This document shows, in pieces, positions 1 to 8,828 of a stretch of DNA of 64,000 nt (its first letter is position 1; each line of letters opens with the position of its first letter). The stretch comes from Pseudofrankia nepalensis (lineage in GTDB: Bacteria > Actinomycetota > Actinomycetes > Frankiales > Frankiaceae): the NCBI RefSeq assembly GCF_016786305.1, contig NZ_JADWYV010000004.1; one strand, given 5' to 3'. The position numbers and the translations under genes were made by a program. Below the pieces are notes generated by a model that was not told where the DNA came from, searched no databases, and saw only the letters and a program-made list of their open reading frames with translations.

Positions 1-279
1 AGTCGTTCCCGTACGCCGGGCGGCCAACAGCGGACGTTCAACGGGTAGCCACTTTCTCGAACCACATCGGAGGACGGCCGCCATTCGCGGAGATTCGCGC
101 TGTTCCAGACAATGCCGGGGAACCGACGGGTGGTTAGCTGACCAGCAAAGTGGTCACTCGCCCGCGGAAAAGTCACCGACGCCAAGCACCACGGCGCGAA
201 TCGGGACACGCCCGGCCGTACTTCTAGATCGGTCCACGGTGCCAGACCGGTGAGCGTTGATGCCGGTCCACCGAACGGA
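1..279. other. Left-edge non-coding stretch
   Basis: No convincing gene is visible before the stop codon of the leftward glycosidase gene. The open frames that cross this stretch are antisense shadows of that gene. No clear hairpin or promoter was found. Confidence 0.4.
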
Positions 280-1752
280 TCATTCGGCGCGGAGCATGTC
301 GAGGACGACCGCGGCGGTGGGCGCGAAGTCGGGCGCTCCGTGTCCGGCGCCGTCGACCGGCGAGTAGTACTCGTAGGGCCGGCTGGAACGGGTGACCAGC
401 TCGACGGTGTCCTCCCGGAGCCTTCGTGCCTCGACGGCCCGCCCCGACCTGGCGAGCCCGTCGGCGAGCAGCCAGTTCACCATCGGCCACACCGGTCCCC
501 GCCAGTACCGGCACGGGTCGAACGCGGGGGCGTCGAAGGGCACGCTGGCCGGCCCGTACCGACCGGTCCACCGCGGGCCGAAAAGCTGCCCGGCGAGGTG
601 ACCGACCTGCTCGGGAGGCACGGCTCCGGCGTACAGGGCGAGGAAGCCCGCCACCGTCTCGTCCGGCAGCGGCCGGCCGGTGCGGGCGTCCTGATGCCGC
701 GGGAATCCGTCGGCCAGCAGGTTCGCGAACGCGTCCTGGGTGGTGCGCATGGCCCGGCGAAGCCCCGGGGGAAGGGTCTGCCCGGCGTCGGCCGCGACCA
801 TTTCCAGCTGGTGGTTGGCGCGTACCAGCACCGCGTTGAACCCGACGTCCCGGATCGCTGGCAGCCCGGCCGCCTCGATCTCGGCGAACCGGTAATGCGC
901 CGCGCGCAGCCGGCGGGTGAGCTCGTAGAGGGTGAACAGCTCGTCCGCCGCGATCCGTTCCCGGGCCGGCACCGTCCTGTTGTCGCGGCGAAGCCCGTCG
1001 AGCACGTCCACCGCTCCCGAGTCCCTGACGGCACGGACCCTCGCCGGTATGAGGTGGCGGACAGCAGCCGACCAGGGAGGCGTGTCATCCATGCCCGACT
1101 CCCACGGATGCACCACCGCGACCAGGCCACTGCCCCCCGGGTCACGTTCCCGGTAGAGCCATTCGTGATAGGCGATCAGGCCGGGCAGCACCTGTCGGTA
1201 GAACGCCAGCCGCCGCCGCGCCGGCATGACCTCGCCGACGCGGGCAACCGCCTCCGCCACCAGCGGCGGCTGGGTGACCCCGCTGGTCTCCACCGCCGGC
1301 GGAGCCTCGACCGCCTTCCGGACGCCCCACAGCCGGGGGTCCGCGTGGTAGGGCTCACCGGCGGCCGGGCAGAACCTGATGTGCGGCAGCATCCCGTTGG
1401 GCCACTGCCCCGTGAACAGGGACACCACCTCGGCGGCGGCCCGCTCCACGTCCACATGACGCAGACCGATCGCGACGAAACAGCTGTCCCACAGCCACTG
1501 GTGGCCATACAACCGCGCCGACGGCCGAGTGAATCCCCCGCCGTCGTTGGAACGCAGCGTCTCGAGCGCGCAGGCCCGCGCGGCCTCGAGCGCGGGACCG
1601 GACGCCGCCGTCTCGACGGGCGCGCCGGCCTGGCGAGCGGCCAACGAAACGACGTCGTCCGGCTCCCCGCGGCGCTCGGAGGGCACCCGGCCCGTCGCCG
1701 TCATGGGAAGCTGACCCGTGCCCGGCGAGGACACGTCCTCCGTCGTCGCCAT
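280..1752 (-). CDS. MGH1/GH63-like (alpha/alpha)6-barrel glycosidase
   Basis: This 490-residue protein is probably a cytosolic glucosidase or mannosylglycerate-hydrolase-like enzyme of the GH63/MGH1-like group. Motifs seen are WLWDSCF near residue 100, HPWESGMDD in the middle and YWRGPVWPMVNW near the C terminus; these are characteristic active-site segments of that clan. No signal peptide is seen. An ATG at 1752 was chosen because AAGGGA lies 8 bases upstream; a much longer in-frame extension exists but reads into the WhiB gene region and looks non-coding. The exact substrate cannot be read from sequence; trehalose- or glucosylglycerate-type compatible solutes are possible. Confidence 0.75.
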   Translation of the reverse strand: MATTEDVSSPGTGQLPMTATGRVPSERRGEPDDVVSLAARQAGAPVETAASGPALEAARACALETLRSNDGGGFTRPSARLYGHQWLWDSCFVAIGLRHVDVERAAAEVVSLFTGQWPNGMLPHIRFCPAAGEPYHADPRLWGVRKAVEAPPAVETSGVTQPPLVAEAVARVGEVMPARRRLAFYRQVLPGLIAYHEWLYRERDPGGSGLVAVVHPWESGMDDTPPWSAAVRHLIPARVRAVRDSGAVDVLDGLRRDNRTVPARERIAADELFTLYELTRRLRAAHYRFAEIEAAGLPAIRDVGFNAVLVRANHQLEMVAADAGQTLPPGLRRAMRTTQDAFANLLADGFPRHQDARTGRPLPDETVAGFLALYAGAVPPEQVGHLAGQLFGPRWTGRYGPASVPFDAPAFDPCRYWRGPVWPMVNWLLADGLARSGRAVEARRLREDTVELVTRSSRPYEYYSPVDGAGHGAPDFAPTAAVVLDMLRAE

Positions 1753-1951
1753 GGCGCCAGTCCCTTCACAGATTCGCGTCGACTGGCAGGATTCGGCCCC
1801 AAAGGCCCGTGAGGAGTTCGGGCCGGTCGACGTAGCCGACGCGGTCGCCGTGCCGGTCCGCCCCGGCCGCCGGCGGCCGGCGGCCGGCGAAACCTGGCCG
1901 AGAACCAGGGAAGCGCCAGCCGACCGGGAATCGGCGGCCGGATCTACTCGC

Positions 1952-2446
1952 TCACGCCGCGCTCGGCCGCAGCAGCGGCCCCTCGGCGTTGGTGAACCTC
2001 TCGGCCGGCGTGGTACCGCCCCAGATCCCGTGCCGTTCCCCCGCGACCACCGCGCACAGCAGGCACTGCACGCGGACCGGGCATCCGGCGCAGATCTCCT
2101 TGGCGACCGCCTCGCGCCGGCGCCGTTCCTGCGCGTCGATGGCCTCCGGCGGGTAGAAGATCTCGACGTCGGCCGGTCCGCAGGCGGCGCCGAACCGCCA
2201 GTCGGTGAGGTCGCCCTCGGCGTCACCTCCGTCGAGGCTGTCGACGTTCTCGAGGTTGTCGAGGTCGGCGTCGACGTCGAGACCGCCCTCGATGGGCTCG
2301 GGAACGAGGGTCGCGTCAAGGACAGTCGCCGCCTCACCGTCGCCGGGCAGCCGGCGGCCGAGCGGCAGAGGGAGCGCGGAGTCCGGCTCCGGGCGGGTGA
2401 ACGGAGGGCGACCAACGGGGGCGGCTTGCGCGGAACGCGTCGACAT
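1952..2446 (-). CDS. WhiB-family iron-sulfur transcriptional regulator
   Basis: This 164-residue protein has the WhiB layout in its C-terminal half: an isolated Cys in FGAACG, then CAGCPVRVQC, giving the four cluster-ligating cysteines, followed by the HGIWGGTTPAER turn. The family binds a 4Fe-4S cluster and, with the principal sigma factor, controls redox, development or metabolic genes. The N-terminal 80 residues are acidic and low in complexity, longer than in compact WhiB proteins. The start at 2446 is supported by GAGCGAGG 5-6 bases upstream. The gene is divergent from cydAB, a respiratory target that would suit a redox sensor, but that link is inferred from position only. Confidence 0.88.
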   Translation of the reverse strand: MSTRSAQAAPVGRPPFTRPEPDSALPLPLGRRLPGDGEAATVLDATLVPEPIEGGLDVDADLDNLENVDSLDGGDAEGDLTDWRFGAACGPADVEIFYPPEAIDAQERRRREAVAKEICAGCPVRVQCLLCAVVAGERHGIWGGTTPAERFTNAEGPLLRPSAA

Positions 2447-2684
2447 CGGACCTCGCTCAGGTTGAGAAGGGCAACCGCGGGGCCTATTCCCGTGCGGGCC
2501 GGCACAAACCTCGCGATTCCGCAAATGCGCCGCCGTGTCCGCCCAGGTGCCGGCTCCGCGCACGCGCTCGGGACCTCGCCGTCCCCTCGCCGCCCCCTCG
2601 TCCCACACCCACCGCCACACCCACCGCCCCGCCCGCCGCGTCGTCGACCGCGTCACAGCGGCTCAGCGCGCTTGCCGACCCATG

Positions 2685-2730
2685 ATCTTCGACGTAGCGT
2701 AGAAGATATCTTCGACAGAGCGTAGAAGAT
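2685..2730. promoter_or_regulatory. Two tandem 23-bp palindromic operator candidates before cydA
   Basis: Two back-to-back 23-bp units (2685-2707 and 2708-2730) are identical at 21 positions. Each unit has perfect outer arms ATCTTC and GAAGAT around an inner AC...GT pair. The second unit ends 15 bases before the cydA ATG, over the expected promoter/leader. The duplicated dyad implies binding of a dimeric repressor to both units. The regulator is not identifiable here; the adjacent WhiB gene or a BlaI/TetR-type protein elsewhere are options. Confidence 0.65.
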
Positions 2731-2745
2731 CTTTGGGGTGAGCTC

Positions 2746-4218
2746 ATGGAGCTGGCGTCGGCACCGGTGATCCTCGCGTCGACCGATCTCGCCCGCGGGC
2801 AGACGGCCTTCAGCCTCGCGTTCCACATCTGCTTCGCCGTGTTCGGCGTCGGGCTGCCGTGGCTGCTCCTGTACACCGAGGGACGCTGGCTGCGGACCGG
2901 CGACGAGGTCTGGTACGCGCTCACCCGCAAGTGGGCCCGGGCCTTCGCCGTGCTGTTCGCCGTCGGGGCGGTCTCCGGGACGGTGCTGTCGTTCGAGTTC
3001 GGCCTGCTGTGGCCGGCCTTCATGTCCCGCTACGGCGGGGCGCTCGGGCTGTCGTTCACCCTGGAGGGCTTCGCGTTCTTCGTCGAAGCGATCTTCCTCG
3101 GGATGTACCTGTACGGCTGGCGGCGGATGCCGCCACGGGCGCACTGGCTGACGCTGTGGCCGATCGCGATCGCCGGAACCCTCTCGACGCTGTTCATCAT
3201 CACGGCGAACGCCTGGATGAACGTGCCGCGCGGGGTGCGGGAGCACGACGGCACGGTGGTCTCGGCCGAGCCGCTCGCGCCGTTTCTCAGCCCGTCCACC
3301 CCGCACCAGGTCGTGCACATGATGCTGGCCGCCCTGATGTGCACCGGCGGCGCGGTCGCCGGGGTGTACGCGGTCGGGATGCTGCGCGGCCGGCGGGACG
3401 CCTACCACCAGGCCGGGCTACGGGTCGGGCTGGTCACCGTCCTGGCCTGCGCGCCGCTGCAGCTGGTGGTCGGCGACTGGGCCGCCCGGGTCGTCGGCGA
3501 CGCGCAGCCGATGAAGCTCGCGGCGATGGAGGGCCTGTACCGCACCGGCGCGCACGCCCCGCTGACCATCGGCGGGATCTACGACGAGGCCACCGGCGAG
3601 GTCCGGTACGGCATCGAGATCCCTGGCGGCCTGTCGCTGCTGCAGGGCTTCAGCCGGGACCACGTGGTGCCCGGCCTCGAGGCGGTGCCGGCGGCCGACC
3701 GGCCGAACGCCCTGCTCGTCCACTCGGCGTTCACCCTGATGGTCGGGCTCGGCACGGCGATGATCGGGCTGTCCGCGCTGGTGGCGGTCACGGCGCTGCG
3801 CCGCCGGCGCCGCGGCGCGCGCCCGCTGGTGCCCACCGGCAGATACTGGCTGCTGGCCGCCACGGCGACCGGTCCCGCGTCGATGCTCGCCATGCTGGCC
3901 GGCTGGGAGGTCACCGAGGGCGGGCGCCAGCCCTGGATCGTCTACGGGCGGATGCGGGTGGACGAGGCGGTCACCAGCAGCGCCGGCATCGGCTGGGCGT
4001 TCGCCGGCACGCTGACGCTCTACCTGGGCCTGGCGACGGCTCTGGTGCTCATCCTCCGCCGGATGGCCACCGGCGGACCCGCCCAGCAGCAGACCGCCGC
4101 CGGCCCCCCGGTGGACGGCCCACCACCGGCCGACGGCCCGCCACCGGCCGACGGTGCGTCACCCGGCCCGCTCCCGGCCGTCCGGGCGTCGGCCGGACCC
4201 GCCGGAGGCGCGCGGTGA
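2746..4218 (+). CDS. cydA: Cytochrome bd ubiquinol/menaquinol oxidase subunit I
   Basis: This 490-residue integral membrane protein is the heme-bearing quinol-oxidising subunit of the terminal oxidase that reduces oxygen to water. Family features seen include His27 in the first helix (LAFHICF, heme b595 ligand position), paired glutamates E107 and E114 in LEGFAFFVEA, a His in TPHQVVHMM, and GGRQPW before the last helices. The quinol-binding loop is short, as in the actinobacterial and CioA-like type. The last 35 residues are a Pro/Ala/Gly-rich cytosolic tail with a repeated PPPADG. The start has GGGGTGAG upstream. cydB overlaps the stop by 4 bases. No cydCD genes follow. Confidence 0.96.
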   Translation: MELASAPVILASTDLARGQTAFSLAFHICFAVFGVGLPWLLLYTEGRWLRTGDEVWYALTRKWARAFAVLFAVGAVSGTVLSFEFGLLWPAFMSRYGGALGLSFTLEGFAFFVEAIFLGMYLYGWRRMPPRAHWLTLWPIAIAGTLSTLFIITANAWMNVPRGVREHDGTVVSAEPLAPFLSPSTPHQVVHMMLAALMCTGGAVAGVYAVGMLRGRRDAYHQAGLRVGLVTVLACAPLQLVVGDWAARVVGDAQPMKLAAMEGLYRTGAHAPLTIGGIYDEATGEVRYGIEIPGGLSLLQGFSRDHVVPGLEAVPAADRPNALLVHSAFTLMVGLGTAMIGLSALVAVTALRRRRRGARPLVPTGRYWLLAATATGPASMLAMLAGWEVTEGGRQPWIVYGRMRVDEAVTSSAGIGWAFAGTLTLYLGLATALVLILRRMATGGPAQQQTAAGPPVDGPPPADGPPPADGASPGPLPAVRASAGPAGGAR

Positions 4219-5246
4219 GCGCCGCCGATCTGCTGCTGCTCGTCATGGTCGGCGGGCTGACCGCGTATGCCCTGCTGGCCGGCGCCGACTTCGGCGCCGG
4301 GGTGTGGGACCTGCTGGCCCGCGGCCGCGACGCCGGCGACGCCCGGACGCTGATCGCGGGGGCCCTGGGGCCGGTCTGGGAGGCCAACCACGTCTGGCTG
4401 ATCTTCGTCATCGTCGCGATGTTCAGCGGGTTCCCGCCGGCGTTCGGCGTGGTCGGGTCCACGCTGGAGCTGCCGCTCGTCCTGGCGCTGGTCGGCATCG
4501 TGCTGCGGGGAGCCGCCTACGTGTACCGGGCGTACGGGGCCGGCGCCGCCGGACCGGACCAGTGGTGGGGGCATGTGTTCGCCGCCGCCTCCACCGTCAC
4601 GCCGTTCGCGCTCGGCGTCTGCGGCGCCGCGCTGGCCACCGGCGACCTGGCGACCGACGACCCGCTCGCCCCGCTGACCAACCCGTTCGGCCTGGTGTCC
4701 GGAGTCTTCGCCGTCGTCGTCACCGCCTTCCTGGCCGCCGTCTACCTGTGCCGCGACGCGGCCTCGTCACCCGCGACGGCGCATCTGGTGCCCTACTTCC
4801 GGCGGCGCGCTCTCGGCGGCGCGGTGGTGGCCGGCATGCTCGCCGCGGTCCTGCTGCCGCTGCTGTGGCGGGAGGCGCCGGTGGTCGCCGACCGCTTCGC
4901 CGACCGCTCACCGCTGTTCGTCGCGCTGTCCGCGGCGGGCGGGATCGGCGCGCTGACGCTGGTGTGGCGGCACCGGTTCGTCGCGGCCCGGCTCGCCGCC
5001 GGGCTGGCGGTCGCCGCCGTGCTCTGGGGCTGGGCCGCGGCCCAGTATCCCGACCTGGTGGTCGGCCACTCCACGGTGAGCGACGCCGCGGCCCCGGCCG
5101 CGAACATCCAGGCGCTGCTGCTGGCGATCGGGTTCGGGATGGTGGCGCTGGTCCCCGCACTGTGGATGCTGTTCCGCATGTTTTCCCGCCCCGAGCTGCC
5201 CGACCCGCGTCCAGCCCCGGATCGGCGCCCGCCCGCCGCTGAATGA
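4215..5246 (+). CDS. cydB: Cytochrome bd oxidase subunit II
   Basis: This 343-residue multi-pass membrane partner of CydA begins with a GTG codon inside the cydA stop (GTGA), so the two are translationally coupled. It carries the family signature ADFGAGVWDLLA near the N terminus and GPVWEANHVWLIF around residue 55, followed by about eight hydrophobic helices. Length and motif order are normal. It forms the oxidase heterodimer in the cytoplasmic membrane. A GC-rich hairpin follows, consistent with a two-gene operon and with cydCD maturation genes located elsewhere. Confidence 0.95.
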   Translation: MSAADLLLLVMVGGLTAYALLAGADFGAGVWDLLARGRDAGDARTLIAGALGPVWEANHVWLIFVIVAMFSGFPPAFGVVGSTLELPLVLALVGIVLRGAAYVYRAYGAGAAGPDQWWGHVFAAASTVTPFALGVCGAALATGDLATDDPLAPLTNPFGLVSGVFAVVVTAFLAAVYLCRDAASSPATAHLVPYFRRRALGGAVVAGMLAAVLLPLLWREAPVVADRFADRSPLFVALSAAGGIGALTLVWRHRFVAARLAAGLAVAAVLWGWAAAQYPDLVVGHSTVSDAAAPAANIQALLLAIGFGMVALVPALWMLFRMFSRPELPDPRPAPDRRPPAAE

Positions 5247-5281
5247 CGAAGCGCCGCCGGCGCGGCATCGGCCCGGCCCGC

Positions 5282-5315
5282 CCGCGGCCGCCCTGAAACC
5301 CCGGGGCGGCCGCGG
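5282..5315 (+). terminator. Hairpin after cydAB
   Basis: Perfect 12-bp arms (CCGCGGCCGCCC and its complement) enclose a 10-base loop. The hairpin lies between the convergent ends of cydB and the DUF397 gene, so it can serve both directions. No T-tract follows, as is common in GC-rich actinobacteria. Confidence 0.6.
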
Positions 5316-5324
5316 TCGGCGCGG

Positions 5325-5558
5325 CTACGCCACCCGCGGCAAATCGTCGTACTCGCCTCGTTTCACGGCCGCGAGGAACTCGGCCCAGGCTCCGGAGGAG
5401 ATGAGGGTGGGCTGGCTGAGCGAGCCGCGCAGGACCACCGCGACGCCCGGCACCCGCCAGGCGGCCTCGACGGAGTCGACCGTCTTCGGGTCCGCGGCCG
5501 ACGGCCGCCGCCACGCCGGCGGGTCGTCACAGGGCGGGTCGTCACAAGGGATGGGCAT
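5325..5558 (-). CDS. DUF397-family small protein
   Basis: This 77-residue protein matches the DUF397 pattern: a central VAVVLRGSLSQP strand followed by AWAEFLAAVKRGEYD. DUF397 proteins are actinomycete-specific and usually lie beside an XRE-type regulator, where they take part in developmental control. No such partner gene is next to it here, so it is an orphan copy. AAGGAG lies 8 bases before the ATG. The N terminus carries a short repeat of CDDPP. Confidence 0.75.
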   Translation of the reverse strand: MPIPCDDPPCDDPPAWRRPSAADPKTVDSVEAAWRVPGVAVVLRGSLSQPTLISSGAWAEFLAAVKRGEYDDLPRVA

Positions 5559-5848
5559 GGGCGCCGCTCCTTGGCCCGGATCGGAACATGCGGAGGGCCA
5601 GCTGGCTGGCCTCCGAAAGGAAGACGCGCAGCCCGCCCCCGACCGTTGCGGCGGATTCGTCCCCGGATTTGGGAAGCGTCGTCGGGCTGACCTTCGGTTG
5701 TCCTGGTCTTTGGTCTTCCTCCAGGCGGCGGAGTGATCACGGCGACGCGGGCCGGCGGCTCAGGATGCCGGAGTGAGGCCCGGCGGCTTCGAGGGTCGGA
5801 GCGCGCCCGCCTCGACAACGCGGTCGCGCCGGCTGGACGCGCCGCCGG

Positions 5849-6424
5849 TCACGACGGCTGGCACGCGCCGACGAGGCGGAGGGTGAACTCGCTGTACTGC
5901 CAGACGACCGCGTCCTCGGAGAGCTCGCGGTCCTCGCGGTACCAGGTCGCGACGCCCATGCCGAGGTCGAGCACGGCGTAGGAGGCCAGGCGCGCCGAGG
6001 TCACGTGGAAGCGCCCCGCGGCGACTCCCGCGTGGATGAGCTCCCGGAAACACGCTTCGTATTCGGCGCGGAGCGCCAGCACCTTGCCGCGATGGGGCTC
6101 GGTCAGGCTGCGGATCTCGCGATTGCCGACGAAGGCCTCGAGCCGGTGCCGCGCGTGGTAGCGGACGTGCGCCTCGGCGGCCCTGCGCAGGCGTTCGGTC
6201 GGGTCGTCGCTGCTGGCGACGGCGGCCTGGTGGAGGGCGAGCAGCTCCGCCATCGTGGCGGTCATGATCTGGGCCAGCAGGTCCTGCTTGGACGCGACGT
6301 GCTTGTACAGGCTCGGGCCGCGGATCCCGACCGCGGCGCCGATGTCGGCCATCGTGGTCGCCTCGTAGCCCCGGCGGGTGAACAGTTCCAGCGCCGCGGC
6401 GCGGATGTCGTCGGACCGGCTCAC
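5849..6424 (-). CDS. TetR-family regulator of the adjacent acyl-CoA dehydrogenase operon
   Basis: This 191-residue protein has an N-terminal TetR helix-turn-helix (residues about 8-55, with TMADIGAAVGIRGPSLYKHVASK) and an all-helical ligand domain. It is divergent from the acyl-CoA dehydrogenase operon across a 134-bp gap that contains two related 18-bp palindromes. TetR proteins in this setting usually sense acyl-CoA or a related lipid or steroid intermediate and repress both directions; that role is inferred from context. Confidence 0.88.
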   Translation of the reverse strand: MSRSDDIRAAALELFTRRGYEATTMADIGAAVGIRGPSLYKHVASKQDLLAQIMTATMAELLALHQAAVASSDDPTERLRRAAEAHVRYHARHRLEAFVGNREIRSLTEPHRGKVLALRAEYEACFRELIHAGVAAGRFHVTSARLASYAVLDLGMGVATWYREDRELSEDAVVWQYSEFTLRLVGACQPS

Positions 6425-6439
6425 GTTCCTTCCCTCCCA

Positions 6440-6457
6440 GGCTAACCCACGCTAGCC
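6440..6457. promoter_or_regulatory. Operator candidate O1 (TetR side)
   Basis: The sequence GGCTAACCCACGCTAGCC has 5-bp GGCTA/TAGCC arms. It starts 15 bases upstream of the TetR start codon and shares 13 of 18 positions with the second palindrome at 6528-6545. It is a probable autoregulatory site. Confidence 0.55.
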
Positions 6458-6527
6458 GGCCCGGCCGCGCCTCCATGAGCGATCACACAGAACTGTTGTT
6501 GATCGGAATATACACCTTTAGGATCCC

Positions 6528-6545
6528 GGCTAATGCCCATTAGCC
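6528..6545. promoter_or_regulatory. Operator candidate O2 (acyl-CoA dehydrogenase side)
   Basis: The sequence GGCTAATGCCCATTAGCC has perfect 8-bp arms around a CC centre. It ends 13 bases before the acyl-CoA dehydrogenase ATG, overlapping the expected leader. It is the stronger of the two sites and probably the main repressor target. Confidence 0.65.
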
Positions 6546-6558
6546 ACAGCGAGGTGTC

Positions 6559-7752
6559 ATGGCAGTCGACCTCACCCAGGACCCAGCCGTCGAGGAGCTC
6601 GCGCGACGCACCGCGCAGTTCGTCCGCGAGGTGGTGATCCCCGTCGAGGAGCGGGAGCACGGGGTCGCGCGCTCCGAGGACGTCCGGATCGAGCTGCAGC
6701 GGGCCGCCCGGCAGGCCGGCGTGTTCGCCCCGCATGTGAGCGCCGAGTTCGGCGGGCACGGGCTCGACATGCTCGGCCGGGCCGCCGTGTTCGAGCAGGC
6801 GGGTTACTCGCTGCTGGGCCCCCTCGCGCTGAACATCGCCGCGCCCGACGAGGGCAACATGCACATGCTGGAGGCCATCGCCACCGAGGAGCAGAAGGAG
6901 CAGTACCTGCGGCCGCTCGCCACGGGCGAGGTCCGGTCCTGCTTCGCGATGACGGAGCCCGCGCCGGGCGCCGGCTCCGACCCCAGCGCGCTGAGCACCC
7001 GCGCCGAGCGGGTTCCCGGTGGCTGGCGCATCGACGGCCACAAGTGGTTCATCACCGGCGCCGAGGGCGCGGCCTTCGCGATCTGCATGGCCAGGACCGC
7101 GGGCGCGCCCGGCGACCAGGGCGGCGCCACGATGTTCCTGGTCGACGCCGACAACCCGGGGATGAAGACCATCCGCCACATCGAGACCCTCGACGAAAGC
7201 CTCTACGGCGGCCACCTCGAGCTCGTCTTCGACAACTGCGTGGTGCCGGACTCGGCCGTGCTCGGCGCGCCCGACCAGGGCTTCCGCTACGCGCAGGTCA
7301 GGCTCGGCCCGGCCCGGATGACGCACTGCATGCGCTGGCTGGGCATCGCCCAGCGGTCGCAGGACATCGCCGTCGCGCGGGCGGCCGAACGGCGGATCTT
7401 CGGCTCCCGGCTCGGCGAGCTCGGCATGGCCCAGCAGATGATCGCCGACAACGAGATCGACATCGCGGCGGCCCGCGGCCTCATCCTCCAGGCCTGCTGG
7501 GAGCTCGACCAGGGACGCTCAGCGTCCCAGTCCACGGCGATCGCCAAGACCTTCTGCGCCGAGGCCATCTGGCGGGTCGTCGACCGCTCGCTGCAGCTCT
7601 GCGGCTCCCTCGGCGTGTCCGGGGACATCCCGCTCGGCCGGTTCCTGCGCGAGGTCCGCCCCTTCCGGATCTACGACGGCCCGTCCGAGACGCACCGCTG
7701 GGCGATCGCCCGCCGGGTCCTGCGCCAGCACGACCGGGCGGCGCAGCGATGA
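6559..7752 (+). CDS. Acyl-CoA dehydrogenase
   Basis: This 397-residue FAD enzyme catalyses alpha,beta-desaturation of an acyl-CoA. It shows the FAD/substrate segment CFAMTEPAPGAGSDP near residue 130, the KWFITGAEGA strand and the C-terminal YDGPSETHRWAIAR motif. Length is typical. GAGG lies upstream of the ATG. It is followed with a 4-base overlap by a phosphotransferase-like gene and then an SDR. This trio resembles ACAD10/ACAD11-type units that handle 4-hydroxyacyl-CoA or branched acyl-CoA; that substrate guess comes from family context, not from residues seen here. Confidence 0.93.
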   Translation: MAVDLTQDPAVEELARRTAQFVREVVIPVEEREHGVARSEDVRIELQRAARQAGVFAPHVSAEFGGHGLDMLGRAAVFEQAGYSLLGPLALNIAAPDEGNMHMLEAIATEEQKEQYLRPLATGEVRSCFAMTEPAPGAGSDPSALSTRAERVPGGWRIDGHKWFITGAEGAAFAICMARTAGAPGDQGGATMFLVDADNPGMKTIRHIETLDESLYGGHLELVFDNCVVPDSAVLGAPDQGFRYAQVRLGPARMTHCMRWLGIAQRSQDIAVARAAERRIFGSRLGELGMAQQMIADNEIDIAAARGLILQACWELDQGRSASQSTAIAKTFCAEAIWRVVDRSLQLCGSLGVSGDIPLGRFLREVRPFRIYDGPSETHRWAIARRVLRQHDRAAQR

Positions 7753-8828
7753 GCGACGAGCCGACAAGCGGCGAGCCGGCGGCGGGCGGCGAGCCGGCGA
7801 AGGTGGACGGGCTCGACCTGCCAGCGCTCGAGTCGTACTTCGCCGAGCACGTTCCCGGGTTCGGCGGCCGGCTCACCGCCGAGGTGGTGGCGGGCGGCCG
7901 CTCGAACCTGACCTACCTGCTGTCCGACGGGCGGACGCGATGGGTGCTGCGCCGCCCGCCGCTGGGCGGGCTCACCCCGTCGGCGCACGACATGCCGCGG
8001 GAGTTCCGGGTCGTCGCGGCGCTGTCCGGCACCGATGTTCCGGTGGCCCGGGCCGTCGCGCTCGGGGATCCGGCCGTGCTCGGGGTGCCGTTCACCGTCG
8101 TCGAGTATGTCGACGGCCTGGTGATCCGCGCGCTCGACGAGCTGCACGCCCTGCCCGAGGAGCAGATCACCCGCTGCGCGCACGGCCTGGTCGACGTGCT
8201 GGCCCGGCTGCACGCCATCGACCCGGCCGAGGTGGGGCTGGCCGGGTTCGGCCGGGCGGAGGGCTACCTGGCCCGCCAGGTGAAACGCTGGCACGAGCAG
8301 TGGCAGCGCGTGCGCACCCGCGAGCTCGACGACGTCGACCGGCTGCACGAACGGCTCGTCGCCCTGTGCCCCGCCGAGAGCGGCGCCTCGATCGTGCACG
8401 GCGACTACCGGATCGACAACACGATCCTCGACCCGGCCGACCCGGGCACGGTGCGCGCGGTCGTGGACTGGGAGATGGCGACCCTCGGCGACCCGCTCGC
8501 CGATCTCGGGTTGCACCTGGCCTACTCCCATCCCGCGATCGCCCTGGTGCTCGGCGGCTCGGCGGCGTCCAGCAGCCCGCGGCTGCCCGGCATCGACGAG
8601 CTCACCCAGCGCTACGCCGTCGCGAGCGGACGCGACCTCGGTGACCAGCGGTTCTATCTCGGCCTCGGCTATTTCAAGATCGCCATCATCGCCGAAGGCA
8701 TCTACTCCCGGTTCCGGCAGGGCGCGACCGTCGGCACCGGCTTCGAGCTCGCCGGCCAGGCCGTCGAGCCGCTCATCGCCGCCGGGCTCGCCACCCTGAC
8801 GTCGACCGCGTCGCAGGAGACCGCATGA
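7749..8828 (+). CDS. Aminoglycoside-phosphotransferase-fold (ACAD10-like) kinase
   Basis: This 359-residue protein has the APH-type kinase fold: VHGDYRIDNTI (catalytic Asp region) around residue 218 and VVDWEMATLGDPLADLG (metal-binding Asp) around residue 240. When fused to or beside acyl-CoA dehydrogenases, such domains are thought to phosphorylate a hydroxyacyl-CoA before elimination, rather than an antibiotic. The start overlaps the preceding stop (ATGA), and its own stop overlaps the next start, so all three genes are coupled. Resistance to aminoglycosides is unlikely given this context. Confidence 0.88.
   Translation: MSDEPTSGEPAAGGEPAKVDGLDLPALESYFAEHVPGFGGRLTAEVVAGGRSNLTYLLSDGRTRWVLRRPPLGGLTPSAHDMPREFRVVAALSGTDVPVARAVALGDPAVLGVPFTVVEYVDGLVIRALDELHALPEEQITRCAHGLVDVLARLHAIDPAEVGLAGFGRAEGYLARQVKRWHEQWQRVRTRELDDVDRLHERLVALCPAESGASIVHGDYRIDNTILDPADPGTVRAVVDWEMATLGDPLADLGLHLAYSHPAIALVLGGSAASSSPRLPGIDELTQRYAVASGRDLGDQRFYLGLGYFKIAIIAEGIYSRFRQGATVGTGFELAGQAVEPLIAAGLATLTSTASQETA

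Noticed and set aside
250..1812. Long rightward ORF opposite the glycosidase
   Set aside because: It is the GC-driven antisense shadow of the leftward gene, has no family features, and lacks a ribosome site. The leftward frame carries the glycosidase motifs.
7749..8828. Aminoglycoside resistance gene
   Set aside because: The fold is APH-like, but overlap with an acyl-CoA dehydrogenase and an SDR favours the ACAD10-type metabolic kinase.
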